64,000 bases of DNA from Phymorhynchus buccinoides (lineage: Eukaryota > Mollusca > Gastropoda > Neogastropoda > Raphitomidae): positions 21,405,949-21,469,948 of the forward strand of contig CM065691.1 in the NCBI GenBank assembly GCA_017654935.2, given 5' to 3'. The number at the start of each line of letters is the position of its first letter. Positions within the stretch are counted from its first letter, which is position 1. A program made the position numbers and the translations under genes. The notes under the pieces were generated by a model, which saw only the letters and a list, made by a program, of their open reading frames with translations, ran no database searches and was not told the origin of the DNA. This document shows positions 1 through 11,379 of the stretch, in pieces.

Positions 1-160
1 TGGCGAACACTGTGTGGTAAGCTATTCCAGACCGAGGGAGCAGAGTACGAGAAAGAAGATTCACCGAAGGATTTAGTTTCAATACGGGGAGTGGAGAGCA
101 GGCATGAGTCGGAGGAAGATCTGAGATGTCGGGTGGGAGTGTAGGTAATAACGCTTGACA
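1..160 (-). pseudogene. 3' end of a non-LTR retrotransposon RT ORF (remnant)
   Basis: Read on the minus strand the segment gives a peptide ending with the motif FSYSAPSVWNSLPHSVR, preceded by a Ser-rich stretch and basic residues. This is the usual C-terminal tail of CR1/L2/Jockey-like reverse transcriptase ORFs (S-F-x-Y/F-x-A/G-P-x-x-W-N-x-L-P). The piece is cut by the window edge and no RT catalytic block is present, so it is a fragment inside a GLYR1 intron. The clade cannot be decided. Confidence 0.6.
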
Positions 161-271
161 GTAAAGCCTGACTCTCAAAAACACTGTTCTGCTGTTCTTT
201 TTCTTCTCAAATGACAAGACAGGATCATATTGTTCAATGCATTGCTTTTGAGTGCAGACTAGTTTTCCATT

Positions 272-528
272 AAGTTCAAAGAAAACTGTTTTATCTTTAT
301 GTTTTCCAAACATTATAAAAGCCTGCGTTGCTTTAACGGAAAAAAATCACTGACATAAGCTCTAAAAATAGACAAACACATGGCAGGGTACTTGGAAGTG
401 AATGTCTTTTGCATTTGGTGGGAGTGTAGAGTGATGTACTGGGCGAATGTATTCACCCATGGTGCTAGAAGAGTTAAGTTCAAAGAAACTGATTTATCTT
501 TATGTTTTCCAAACATTATAAAAGCCTG
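272..528. repeat. Pair of ~53-bp direct repeats
   Basis: Positions about 272-324 and 474-528 carry nearly the same ~53-bp sequence, starting TTAAGTTCAAAGAAA and ending ATTATAAAAGCCTG. They are separated by about 150 bp of unrelated DNA. No coding sense is seen. The rest of 161-874 shows nothing recognisable. Confidence 0.7.
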
Positions 529-874
529 TATTACTGTTTACTTTCAAGATAGAAAATAAGTAGAATTAAACGGACATTTCTTTCTTAAAGTTTAATTTTA
601 ACCAAAATGAACGTCAGGCAATTAACCAATTTTTCTGGCACACAGCTCTGCAAACGATTTGCCTACCTAAATGTCAAGTCTGTTAAAATGAAGAGTTTAT
701 GATCCAAAACATCCATTGTCGCACTGTCACGCACAAGCATTAACCTTTTTCCTTGCCCTGCTGACACACCCAACCTTACAAGAGACTCGCTTCCTCTTCC
801 TGTAACTTGATATTTAAGAACCTGAAATCGAACCGCTTGTTTGTCTTACTTACTTGTTCATTGGTTCTCTCTCA

Positions 875-1126
875 TTAACCCTTTCACCGCCAATGTCGCA
901 TTTATGCACCACAATGGTTAAACATTAAACACCTATGTCACTAAAAGGTATGAAATCAGGTCCTGTTATCCCGAAGACACTATTTCTCTTAATTTTGGGA
1001 TGCAAGGATAGGCCTAATATACATGTCACAGAGGAATTCACAATATTGCAAATACATTTTTTTCTCTACCCAGTTAAGCTTAATGGTATATTTCAGCTGA
1101 AATATGTCTGGTGGCAAAAGGGTTAA
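875..1126. mobile_element. TTAA-flanked MITE (piggyBac-like ends)
   Basis: The element starts with TTAACCCTTTCACCGCCA and ends with the near-complement, here degenerate as GGTGGCAAAAGGGTTAA. TTAA stands at both outer edges. TTAA target duplication plus CCCTTT-type ends is the hallmark of piggyBac transposons. At ~250 bp and with no ORF it is non-autonomous. Related copies lie at 33511, 35174, 49554 and 49985. Confidence 0.75.
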
Positions 1127-1867
1127 GTCGGCATGAAAAAAGGCAACTTAGTTTTAACAAAACTGTCAAGCATTATAATATCTCAGTTTACACACACTCC
1201 AATTGACACAGACACAGTCACACACACATAAGCACAATACATACAAAGAAAAGATATTTGAAGTTATACCCAAGATTCTTAGGCCAGCAATGACTATGAT
1301 GTCTTTTCTTCATGTTCCGCATGTAACATGCATGCCCTCACAAAACAGGAATGAGCATTCCAGAACAACAAAGAAATCTGTCACATCAATACACCCACAC
1401 ACACAGTCTCACACAAGTCGAAACGGGAATCAAAATTCAGAAGAACAAAGAAACCTATCAATATCAAACAACTACATCCACACACTCTCCCATAATCAAG
1501 CATGCATAATTATATGCATTTTTAAAAGTGGTTATGCTGTTTGCTTGATTATTTACAAGTATTTGTTGTTGTTTTTTGAGTACATATTTTTTTGGTTTTG
1601 GCTTGTTTGTTTCAACTTTTAGTTTTATACATCGAATGTCAACAGAAGTTGTAACAAAATTCAACAAGCACTTCAGGTGGGAGATAACTCAATGGGTGCT
1701 CCTGGGAAATTTAAAAAATCCTGCAAGGGGGCGGCCCCGGCGGAGTGCAGGGGCAGCACACACACACACATTCACTGCTCTGTTTTCACCCCTCTAGACT
1801 ACTACAAGTGCTACATTCCTTTGAATAGAGTAAATGTTTATAACATAGGCCCTTTTCATTGCACAAG

Positions 1868-1868
1868 T

Positions 1869-1945
<77 letters not shown>

Positions 1946-1971
1946 GTGTGTGTGCGTGTGCGTGTGTGTGT
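1868..1971. repeat. (GT)n microsatellite
   Basis: About 100 bp of GT dinucleotides with a few interruptions lie in a GLYR1 intron. The surrounding region 1130-2290 otherwise holds only short (CA) tracts and nothing recognisable as coding. Confidence 0.9.
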
Positions 1972-2297
1972 AAGAAAATCATTGCTTTTCAAATTCTCAT
2001 AATCCGGCTCCGCCGGCTCTAGGCCATTAAGAAATCCTGCAATTCAGGACATCCTGCAAGAAGGAGCATCCATATAACTCTAGTGGCTCATTTTACTTCT
2101 TCAAATGGTCAAACAGAAGGCAAAATCTATTTTTGCCGCTCGCACACGAAGGGGGGGCAGAGAGAAAGAGCAAGTGAGTTTGCCACTGCAAAAAAACTGA
2201 CTTCAAACGGAACGCCACCTGGTGTCAAGGGCTAAGAACCATAACTCCACCTAAACAGCTCTTTATACGAGGAAAAGAATAGTCTCCTTATACACCT

Positions 2298-2640
2298 TTT
2301 CTTTTTCTTCTTCTTCTGCATTCCCAGGCCATGTGGCCATAATCGGTAAGGTACGTATGTGTCCGGTGTTCAGTTTTCACTGGTCTCCCCGCTGCGTACA
2401 GCCGACACATTCCGATTTCGGAGGAGCTCAAAGGAGAACAATTATTTGGAAGATTCCTTTGAAAAACAGGCAGGAGAATCATGAATGGGCCAATAAGTGA
2501 GAAAGATAGTAGATGATAGAAAGCAAAAGAAAAAGGTAGAGTCATAGAGAGTGGCAGATTAGAGGAAGTTACAAGCACAGAACTTCCAGAAGGTGGGGGA
2601 ACTATTTTTACAAAAGACCCCCGGTATCCCCACAGGGAGA
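2298..2640 (-). mobile_element. SINE-like repeat with (GAA)n tail, family A, 3' variant 1
   Basis: On the minus strand the repeat begins with a GGGGATACCGGGGGTC-like 5' end. It passes through a body containing AACTTCCTCTAATCTG and CTATCTTTCTCACTTATTGG, then the 3' segment GAGCTCCTCCGAAATCGG, and ends in (GAA)n. The same body recurs at eight other places in the window, in both orientations. No clear tRNA-like A/B boxes are seen, so SINE is a descriptive label. Confidence 0.7.
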
Positions 2641-2931
2641 CACCTTTTCAATAAACAGTGTACTTCAATGCTGCAGCTGTGTCAGCTTTGCTCTATTAAT
2701 TCAAGCTTTAAAAAAAAAAGGGGGGGGGGACAACAAAAGACAGAAAAAGACAACGGCATATTCAGATATCAATTTCAATCTCACAAAGGAAGCAGCTTGC
2801 CACATTGTCTTAATCATCCAGTGACCTACTTTCAATGCGTGCTTTAGCATTGGTAAACGCATAAGTTGTAATTGATACACTGAATTGACTGCTTGTGACT
2901 TTGCTGCTTGCTTTTCATTTACTCAATGTGT

Positions 2932-3045
2932 AGAGTGGCACAGTGGTAGCGTGTTCGCTTCGTGTCAAGTAAACCCGAGTTCGAACCTTAGTACAGGGGA
3001 TTTTTTCCTCTCACTTTGCACTAGGCCTTGCGGTCTGAACATGGA

Positions 3046-3079
<34 letters not shown>

Positions 3080-3312
3080 GTGCCCATGCACTTAGCACAC
3101 GCTAAACCCAGTGGCAACGAAAAAGTTGTCATTTGGTCAAAATTTACACCCCCCTCCCTTCCTTCCTCATCAGTCACACAAAAATCGCATGCAAATTTTT
3201 TTTTATACAAATAATTGGGTGGCGCGCCTCTGGCTGCGACGCGCTCTCCATGTAGGAGCAACCCGAATTTCACAGAGACACCTATGTGACTATAATGTAC
3301 CTAACCTAACTA
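2932..3312 (+). mobile_element. tRNA-derived SINE
   Basis: The head has a good pol III A box (TGGCACAGTGG, about 2936) and B box (GAGTTCGAACC, about 2980). It is followed by TTTCGGATGAGACGATAAAC, a conserved central block of several animal SINE families. The 3' part contains GCGACGCGCTCTCC and GAATTTCACAGAGAC, which recurs in reverse near 47979-48030. Mutations and the lack of a full tRNA fold argue against a functional tRNA gene. Confidence 0.75.
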
Positions 3313-3385
3313 TAGTATAACACTACGACGTACGAGTCAACATGAAAATTGAAACTAACAGACCACAGTTTCAGCGCACACTATT

Positions 3386-3610
3386 TTAACCCCTTCACTG
3401 CCACAGAAAAAAAAGTAAGAGTTTATTGATTTTCTTATACAATTTAAACAAACCTATTGCTAGACTCAATCTAAGAAAATGGTCTAGATATCTTTCCTGA
3501 CTTGTCTAAACCAAAAACCAGCATCCCAGGACTGTGACATCAAAAGTTATGACATCATCAATGACATCACACACCCCTATTACATGGGGGGCAGGCAGTG
3601 AAGGGGTTAA
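3386..3610. mobile_element. TTAA-flanked foldback MITE, second piggyBac-like family
   Basis: The element is bounded by TTAACCCCTTCACTGCC and its complement GGCAGTGAAGGGGTTAA, with TTAA at both ends. The interior is unlike the 875-1126 family. A similar-ended element lies at 9930-10154. Confidence 0.7.
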
Positions 3611-3696
3611 TATTTGTACACTTCCACTTTCTTTTTCAGTTTTTGTATTCCCAGTTCTTTACAAATTATAATGGGAGTCACTCACGCACTGCAATC

Positions 3697-3712
3697 GGGG
3701 GGGGGGGGGGGG

Positions 3713-3791
<79 letters not shown>
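3697..3791. repeat. Compound poly(G)-(GA)n-(GT)n tract
   Basis: A run of about 18 G is followed directly by about 35 bp of GA and about 40 bp of GT. It is a simple-sequence cluster with no coding sense. Confidence 0.9.
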
Positions 3792-3793
<2 letters not shown>

Positions 3794-3977
3794 CGTGTGC
3801 ATGCATTTGAATATGTGAACAGAATTTATGTTCCAGACTCCACAGCCAATCAATAGATTAGAATGAAAACTGACAGAGTTGTCTCCCATGTCCTGACAAT
3901 GATACGAGTAATGTTTCCAGTTAGTTTGATTGTTTTGTTCTTTGTATGTTTTTATGGCTATGCCATCTTGTTTTATA

Positions 3978-4610
3978 CAGTGGAACCTCTCTATTACGAC
4001 TTTCAAAAATCATCCAAAATCGGGTCATGATAGGGTGATGTCTTAATAGGATGGATGACACTGTGGTACGGGTGGGTATTCATCCAAAGTTTTGCACATT
4101 ACAGTGGAACCTCCCTTATAAGACTCCCTCCCATATAGACCTACTTCTCTGAGACATTGCCCTTCTTTGTAAGTATTAAAATTGCTTCCCTCATAAGACC
4201 CCTCCCTTATAAATACATGGGTGAAAGTGACAGATTTTGAAAATAAGGTAAAGGCGGAGGGTCGGTGGGTGGGTTCCAGGGGCCTACTTTCTGGGTCCGC
4301 TGCCGCCTAGGTCCTGGTGGGGTGTAAGGGCAGAGGCCTGCTTGGGGGGGTCTTTCATTCAAATTTATGAAAAGTTTTGAACTCTAAAATGACATTTAAG
4401 TTGAAAGTTCTAGGAGCAAACACACTTCATGGCCTATGGTCGCTCAAATCAGTCAATCTTTTTTTTCTTGAAAATTTGAAAATAAGGATTTCCTTATTTT
4501 CTGATTTTAAAATTAAGGAAATCCTTGCTGAGAAGGAAAACTTTCACCCATGTAAATATAAGACCTCATTTTGGATTATTTTTGAGGGTCTTATAAGGGA
4601 GGTTCCACTG
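3978..4610. mobile_element. TA-flanked MITEs with CAGTGGAACC termini (two copies)
   Basis: One partial copy begins at 3978 (CAGTGGAACCTCTCTATTA). A second runs from 4102 (CAGTGGAACCTCCCTTATAA) to the complementary GGTTCCACTG at 4610 and is split by about 300 bp of other sequence. TA stands outside the outer ends, which fits a Tc1/mariner-type MITE. Other copies are at 5522-5935 and 12947-13141. Confidence 0.75.
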
Positions 4611-4860
4611 TAGTAGCAAAGAAAGTTGTGTTCTTTATAATTAATATAAAGCAGCACAAGAAATAGTTTTACTCTATAAAAAAAACCCACTCTAAAAAGA
4701 CAACAAAACCCCAAGCAAAGCAGAAGCAAAGAACACACACAGTTACAGAAAGAGAGACAGACAGGCACTACAAACAGGCCTACACTAATTCTTTTCATTT
4801 AGCAATGTCTTAGCTTCTTTTACCAATAATACACGATCTAGACCGTTTCCATTAATTATT

Positions 4861-5165
4861 CTTCTTCTTCGATCACTCAGACAGTTTCCTATCAATTATG
4901 AGCGCAGATGCGTCCTGCTACCGTTATGCGCCTAACTAAGAAATTGTTAGGCCCACCAAGTCCGACTTCGGCTGGAGGAAATGTTTTTCGTGAAAAAAGG
5001 CAGGAGAATGGACCGGTAAGGCAGAAAGATAGTAGATGACAGTAAGCAAAGGGACAATGCAGAGTCAAAGAGAGTGACAGATAAGAGGAAGTTACAAGCA
5101 CAGAACTTCCAGAAGGTGGGGGAACTATTTATACAAAAGACCCCCCGGTATCCCCATGGGGGGCA
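4861..5165 (-). mobile_element. Family A SINE-like repeat, 3' variant 2
   Basis: The body matches 2298-2640, but the 3' segment is different: the plus strand shows CGATCACTCAGACAGTTTCC and AAGTCCGACTTCGGCTGG (in sense, a CCAGCCGAAG... end) before the (GAA)n tail. It lies between the last visible GLYR1 exon and the window start, in an intron. Confidence 0.7.
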
Positions 5166-5331
5166 TTAATTCTAGAGTACTGACAAGTTTGCGCGTTAGC
5201 TGGGTCAGTGGGTACAATGTCTAAGCAGATAGAACAACTATGGCTGACACAGATATATGCGTTTTCTCGCAAAACGACACGAAAGAAACAGAAGCACACG
5301 TGCGGACAACTGTCAACAGGGAAACACTGAC

Positions 5332-5490
5332 CTTGGTGACCGTTCTGTTCCACACAGTGACCTCATGACCCGACCTCAGCAGGTTCATCACCATGCCCTG
5401 TCCCATGATGCCCAGCCCAAGGAAGCCGATGCGAAGTGGTGTGGGGATCACCGACTGGCTCTGCGAGTTGTCGTACACGCCACTGTCCGT
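5332..5490 (-). CDS. GLYR1: GLYR1 exon 8 (start of dehydrogenase domain)
   Basis: Fifty-three codons. After about 20 linker residues comes [15 protein letters not shown], the glycine-rich GxGxxG cofactor turn of the beta-hydroxyacid dehydrogenase family, then [10 protein letters not shown]. The donor AAG|GTCAGT follows. No further dehydrogenase exon was found between 5331 and 1. Confidence 0.92.
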
Positions 5491-8400
5491 CTGTAGAAAA
5501 CAACAGGAGAAAGTGTCATTACAGTGGAACCTCCCTTATAAGACCTCCCATTATAAGACTCCCTCCCATATAAGACCTACTTCTCTGAGACATTGCCCTT
5601 CTTTGTAAGCACAGTGGAACCTCCCTTATAAGACCTCCCACCCATATAAGACCTACTTCTCTGAGACATCGCCCTTCTTTGTAAGTACAGTGGAACCTCC
5701 CTTATAAGACCTTCAAAAATCATAAAAAATGAGGTCTTATAAGGGAGGGGTCTTATAAGGGAGGTAATTTTGTTACTTACAAAGAAGGGCAATGTCTCAG
5801 AAAACTAGGTCTTATATGGGAGGGAGTCTTATGGGGAGGTTCTACTGTATTAAAATTACCTCCCTTATAAGACCCCTCCCTTTTAAGATCTCATTTTGGA
5901 TAATTTTTGAAGGTCTTATAAAGGAGGTTCCACTGTATTATAATAACTAGCGGTTTAACTTTAAGTACCCGCTTCGTGCGTACAGACCCAACATCAACAA
6001 CAGCATTGGCAACAACAACAAAAAAGACCTGACGCGAGGTTTGAACTCCGCACCTCTTGCACCCCTGGTACACAATAGCTTTATCCATTACACCAGAGAA
6101 CCCACTGGCAATCAGAGTACTTTTTACCTACTTTTATGTAGCTTCCCCCGACTGCCTCCTGTTGACTTCAGCAATGACGTATATCGTCGCTGTCCAACGC
6201 TAACCGTGTATTTACACAATCAGTGATTTTACAGGAGCATCAAAAAACATATTGTCGCCTGCTACAAAGTCAATCCCCATTTGATATACGCTTGACCCTT
6301 CTTCTTTACCGATGAGTAAACATGTGACACAATAAAAGTTGCATTAACACCCAAAATTTTCGTGATAATTCAGTTACACGGTTAGTCACAAACTTAGTGC
6401 ATTGTTCTCACAATGGGAGATACCACAGCTGCCGGCAGTTACACGATTAGCGTGACCAGTTACATGCTTATCGCGTCAAAACCAGCAACAACCCGCCACA
6501 TACACGATTATTTCTGTGGTATCATGTGACAAATTTGAGCATTTTCATTGGTTGCAGACACAAGATATTTATAGAAGACCTGCGTGAGGTCACTGGAAGG
6601 AGTTTCAGTAAAAAATCTATTTTTGTCAAATTTTGTAGATACACACGGTTAGCGTCGGACAGCGACGATATAATTATGATCGTCTGCTTCAGACAGCTAA
6701 ACTCCGTAATTTTCCTAACTGAATTTCTCGACAGTAATTCGACGCAAATGCACGAAACATGACAGAAACACAGAAAAGGCACCTCAGAGTTGCGAATGAC
6801 AGTAGCCTATTGGACATAAAATATAGCACAGGATTGTGTAGAAAATTCCACTCTGCTTTGAGTGCGCATTCTAGGCAAACTGGTCATGGCGTTTTACAAA
6901 TAAGCCCCACTCTTCGTGCAAAATGACATCAAACATACACAGATACAATGATGCACATTTTTACGGGATCAAATAATTTCATGCATGCGTCACTTTTTTT
7001 TGTGTGTGCAGGGGAATGTAAAAGAATCCTCTTTTTTAAAAAGAGAATAGACTAAACAAAAGGGAAGCTTATTATTTAGTGTTACATAACTTACATTATA
7101 TTCCCTCTTGAATAAAAGCAACAACAGTTTTTTCCCCCATTAAATTACAGGCATTGGAATTGTCTGAAGTCCAATCCTTTGAAAACCATGGTAAAAGGCT
7201 CTCAAGGCCCCAGCGTGTAATGGGACGACACTGAAATCAGTTCCAAACATAACCTTAAGTAAGCATGATGCAGTAAGAATCTCTTTAAAATGCTATTATT
7301 TTGACCAAAAGAATGTGTAAACACTAAAAATGGCAAATCTTCTGCCACCAAAAACAAATCCTGTCAGAAATCCTTAAAATCCTCTGACAATTGTGATGCC
7401 TGGAATTAACATTGCAAGCAATAAAGGCATTTACATAGCCCAGAACATGGGGCAGCAAACAAAAAGAAGAAAAAAAGCCACTACCATAGAAAATGTTCAC
7501 CCACCTTCTGTTCATCAGGAAAGCCTTCATCCTCTGCAGGCACCTGAGGGTCGTCCATGGGCATTCCATCGTCCCCAAACCCTGCCGGATCCCCCGCGCC
7601 CTTCCCTCCAGGTGCACCGCTTGCTTTGGACTTGGAGGCAGCGGTTTTGGGCGAGGACACTCTGGCTTTCTTGGAGAGGGAGGGGGAGAAATCGCCGCTT
7701 CCGCCCTGCAACGGGTCGACTCGCTTCTTGGGTAGGCTTTTTCGAGAACTGGATGTCGGGGTGGATGGCTGTTGAAGCAAAAAAAGCATGATCGTTACAT
7801 TACAAGCGGTTGGATATATGCCAAAACGAAGAATGAAAAAAACATACAAACAAAAGACAGACCTGTTTACAACCTACACACGTCTCGAGTAGTCTGGACA
7901 GCTGAAATGAGTAGTTTGGGCTAGAAATGTGTGGTTTTATTCATTAAACCATCAAACAATGTTCACTGAAAATGAGTAATTAGAGCATTCTTTTCAATTT
8001 TGAAAAGTAGTAGAGGTCCAAATTGAGTAGAATACTACTCGAAAAGAGTAGAGTAAACAGATCTGAAAAGAGAATTAAAAAAACAACTGACAAAGTAAAT
8101 GAGAAGATTACACACACACACAAAACTGAGACTGACAAGAGAGACTCAATCACTAACTTAGGACCCCAAAACATTATTTCACAAGGATCAAGATTTTAGG
8201 CCAAGCCTAGTCTTCCAATCTGTCCTTGAGATGAAAAACAAAACAAAAGAAACGCGCCAAAAAATATTAGTAAAAAAGACAAGGACCAACAGAGAGAGTA
8301 AAAAGCATAAACAAAATAAACAAAGGCAGCAAACACATATCAGGGCTCCCAGGGACCCCCATTTGGGGGTCTATGAAGCACTAAAATTCCAAAGGACCCT

Positions 8401-11331
8401 CTAAAAGAATGTGCAGGGGATCCCAGGGATGTACTAGAAAAAATATTTGCAACATTCATAATGCCAATGGGACCCTCTATCCTGCATCTAGGACCCTCTA
8501 TACTGTAAGTGAAGGAGTCCCTGGGACCCCTTGTTTTGCAGGGCGATTGGGAGCCCTGCATATGCCAGATTTCCTCTCCCCCCGACATGGTAAGTAAACC
8601 CCTTCCTTTTCTTTGTTAAGAGAAGCAGCACGAAAGAGGGTATTTGGCAAACAAAGTTGAAATCTCAGCCACCAGAGAAACAAACCCTATGTCAGCATTC
8701 ATTAATCCACTGGAATTTGCAAATCCACTGATGCCTGAAAGTCATGCTCTCCTATCCTCTACTGAATGGACATGATAAGAGTATACTTGTTACAGTCATA
8801 CAACAGAGCGATATAACCATTTTCTCCCACACGCACAGAGTTCATATTTCAAATTTACCTTCTTTTTCTGGGATGGTGTTTCTGACAACTGAAACAAAAG
8901 CAAAAAGTTTCAGTTTATTAAATTGTTTTTTATTTCTTCAAACTTTCTACATTCTTATTTTTTTCAACTGTGAGTCAAACATCGAAAGTAGTCACGAGTC
9001 ACCAATACGACAAATACTCATGTTAAAATGCTTCAAAATCCCTATTATCATCCAACAGATGCCATAGCCCTTCATTGGATGTAAAAAGCATCGTTGTAGA
9101 GCTTAAAATGCAATAATTCTATCAGTTTTCATGAAGAATAGTCCAAACACAACAACAGGAATCAGCTCAAACGGAAGTTTGATTACTTGAGAGGGGAGCC
9201 AACTCTCGTTTATGACAGCAGTAATGGCGTTCGGTAAGCATTTACAGGACGCATACAGACTTCAAAGTTTGATTTTCTTTTGTGAGGTGCCTTTTACTTT
9301 AAATTTTTTCAGATTTTTCTTGAAAATTGCCCTATTCGCCTTATACACAGCAGCGCGTAATGATCCGAAAAATACTTGACTGGATACTTGACTGGTAGTT
9401 TACTAAGTTAATGGGGGAAAAGAACACTAACCTTTTTGCCTGAAGATCGACCTCTCTTCTTGGCAGAGCCTTCAGCAGGCGTCTGGGAATCGTCTTCATC
9501 ACTGGGCGGGAAATCTGTGATCTTGGCAGAGTCCTTTTCACACACAAAACTGACCGGTCACTACAAGCATCTTAACAATTTCTCTCTGCTCTTAAACCAT
9601 TTATTTCATTATGATTATATTTTAATTTTTGTTGTTACTCTTTTAGTAATATTTCTGTCTTGCTGAACAGAAAAATCTTTGCCGTTAGTGTTAAGACAAT
9701 AAACTCCCAGGACACTTTACTACATAATATCTAAATTCTAAACAATATTGAAAAAAAAAACCTACTTTGCAAACCAAAGGCACAAGTCTACTTAATCAAA
9801 TGCCACACAGATTTGGTGTGCTAACTCCTCTGTTTTATTGAACTAAAAAGCATCAAAACGCTACACTCACACAAGCACATGAAGATGAAATAAACAATAA
9901 ACACGGCGATTAAAACCAAATTTTCGTCTTTAACCCCTTGATTGCCACCAACGTATCACGTACTGACCTGATGACATCACTGATGGCGTCATCAGATGAA
10001 GAGGAACCATGATATGCTGGCTAGTGCTCTAACACACTCAAGAGAGTAATATCCCCAGACCATTTTGCCAGATTGGCTCTATCAGTTGTCTTTTTCATGT
10101 CATGATTTGCCCAATGATTTTTTCTTTTGTTTTCTCTGGCAGTCAAGGGGTTAAAAAGACTTTGACGAGGTGAATGAAGAGAACACACTAAACTTAACAA
10201 TGACCGTAGTGAATGGATGACGACGCATACTAGTACTATGACGTGATAATCTGATGACGATAAAGTAAAAGAAAATAATGAATGAAAAGACGTAATCTTC
10301 ATCATCCCCTCCTGTCCCTCTTCTCTCTGTTTCCTTACTCCCCACCCCTCTCTCCCTCTGTTTCTCCCCCCTCTCATTCTCTGTCTCTCCCTCTCTCTGT
10401 ATCTTTCTCTCTGCCTCCCTCTCTCACTCTGTCTATCTGTCTATCTTTCTATCAAACTCTCTAAAGTGAGGCCCAGATAGCCATAAAGCATGATCTAAGG
10501 GAGAGAATCCATGCATTTTTACTTTTATTAGTACTAAGCATGTAGAAAATCAGAAAATTTCTGACAGCAGTCGTCTGGCATCATGACCTGAACAGAGACT
10601 TACAGTTACAGTGATGACAACTGTCTGCCGTCATGACTCCATTGAATTAATTCAAAGCCCCCTATCTCACCGAGAAGAAAGAGCCCTCTACATGTTTTAT
10701 TATCTTGTTCTTCTTCACTTTAAAAATTAAAAAGGAGAAAACAAAAACCACAATATGATGTCAATAACAAAACTATCAAAATCTACAATTTACACTGATG
10801 TAGCCAAAACACCACACGTCAAAAAAAAAAAAGAAAAGCTTACCGGTAGTGCTTGCCAGGCGCTTTCAGCAGCATGTAGGGCCTCTTTGAACAACTTGGT
10901 AATCCGAGAACCACTGCGATACTTGTCTCGCAGCTTGGCATAAGGGGTGATACCATCTTCAATCACCCAGGCACTGTTTGAATAGCAATGCCAAATAATT
11001 AGTAATTACATTTGGAATCTCTCTTGCATTATTTTTTTAATTTATCAACATACTTATATAGCCACACTCACACATACCTCATCAGACCTATGCTTTCAGT
11101 TTCACAGATTTAATACACTGTATTTTACAAGGCGCACCCCGGGACCCCCAAAATCTTACACAAAATTCTGATTTTGTTATTATAGTTTCTTACTATTTTA
11201 TCAGTCATATTCTGTACAGGATTCTCAATCTAGGAAAAAAGTATCGCCTTATAGTCTGTAAAATATGGTACACTTGTACATGTATCTGACAAATATAATT
11301 TGCTCATTTTCTCAAAATTGTACTGTGCATT

Positions 11332-11379
<48 letters not shown>

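Noticed and set aside
2932..3005. tRNA gene
   Set aside because: A and B boxes are present but the cloverleaf is incomplete, and a SINE body follows. It is a tRNA-derived SINE head.
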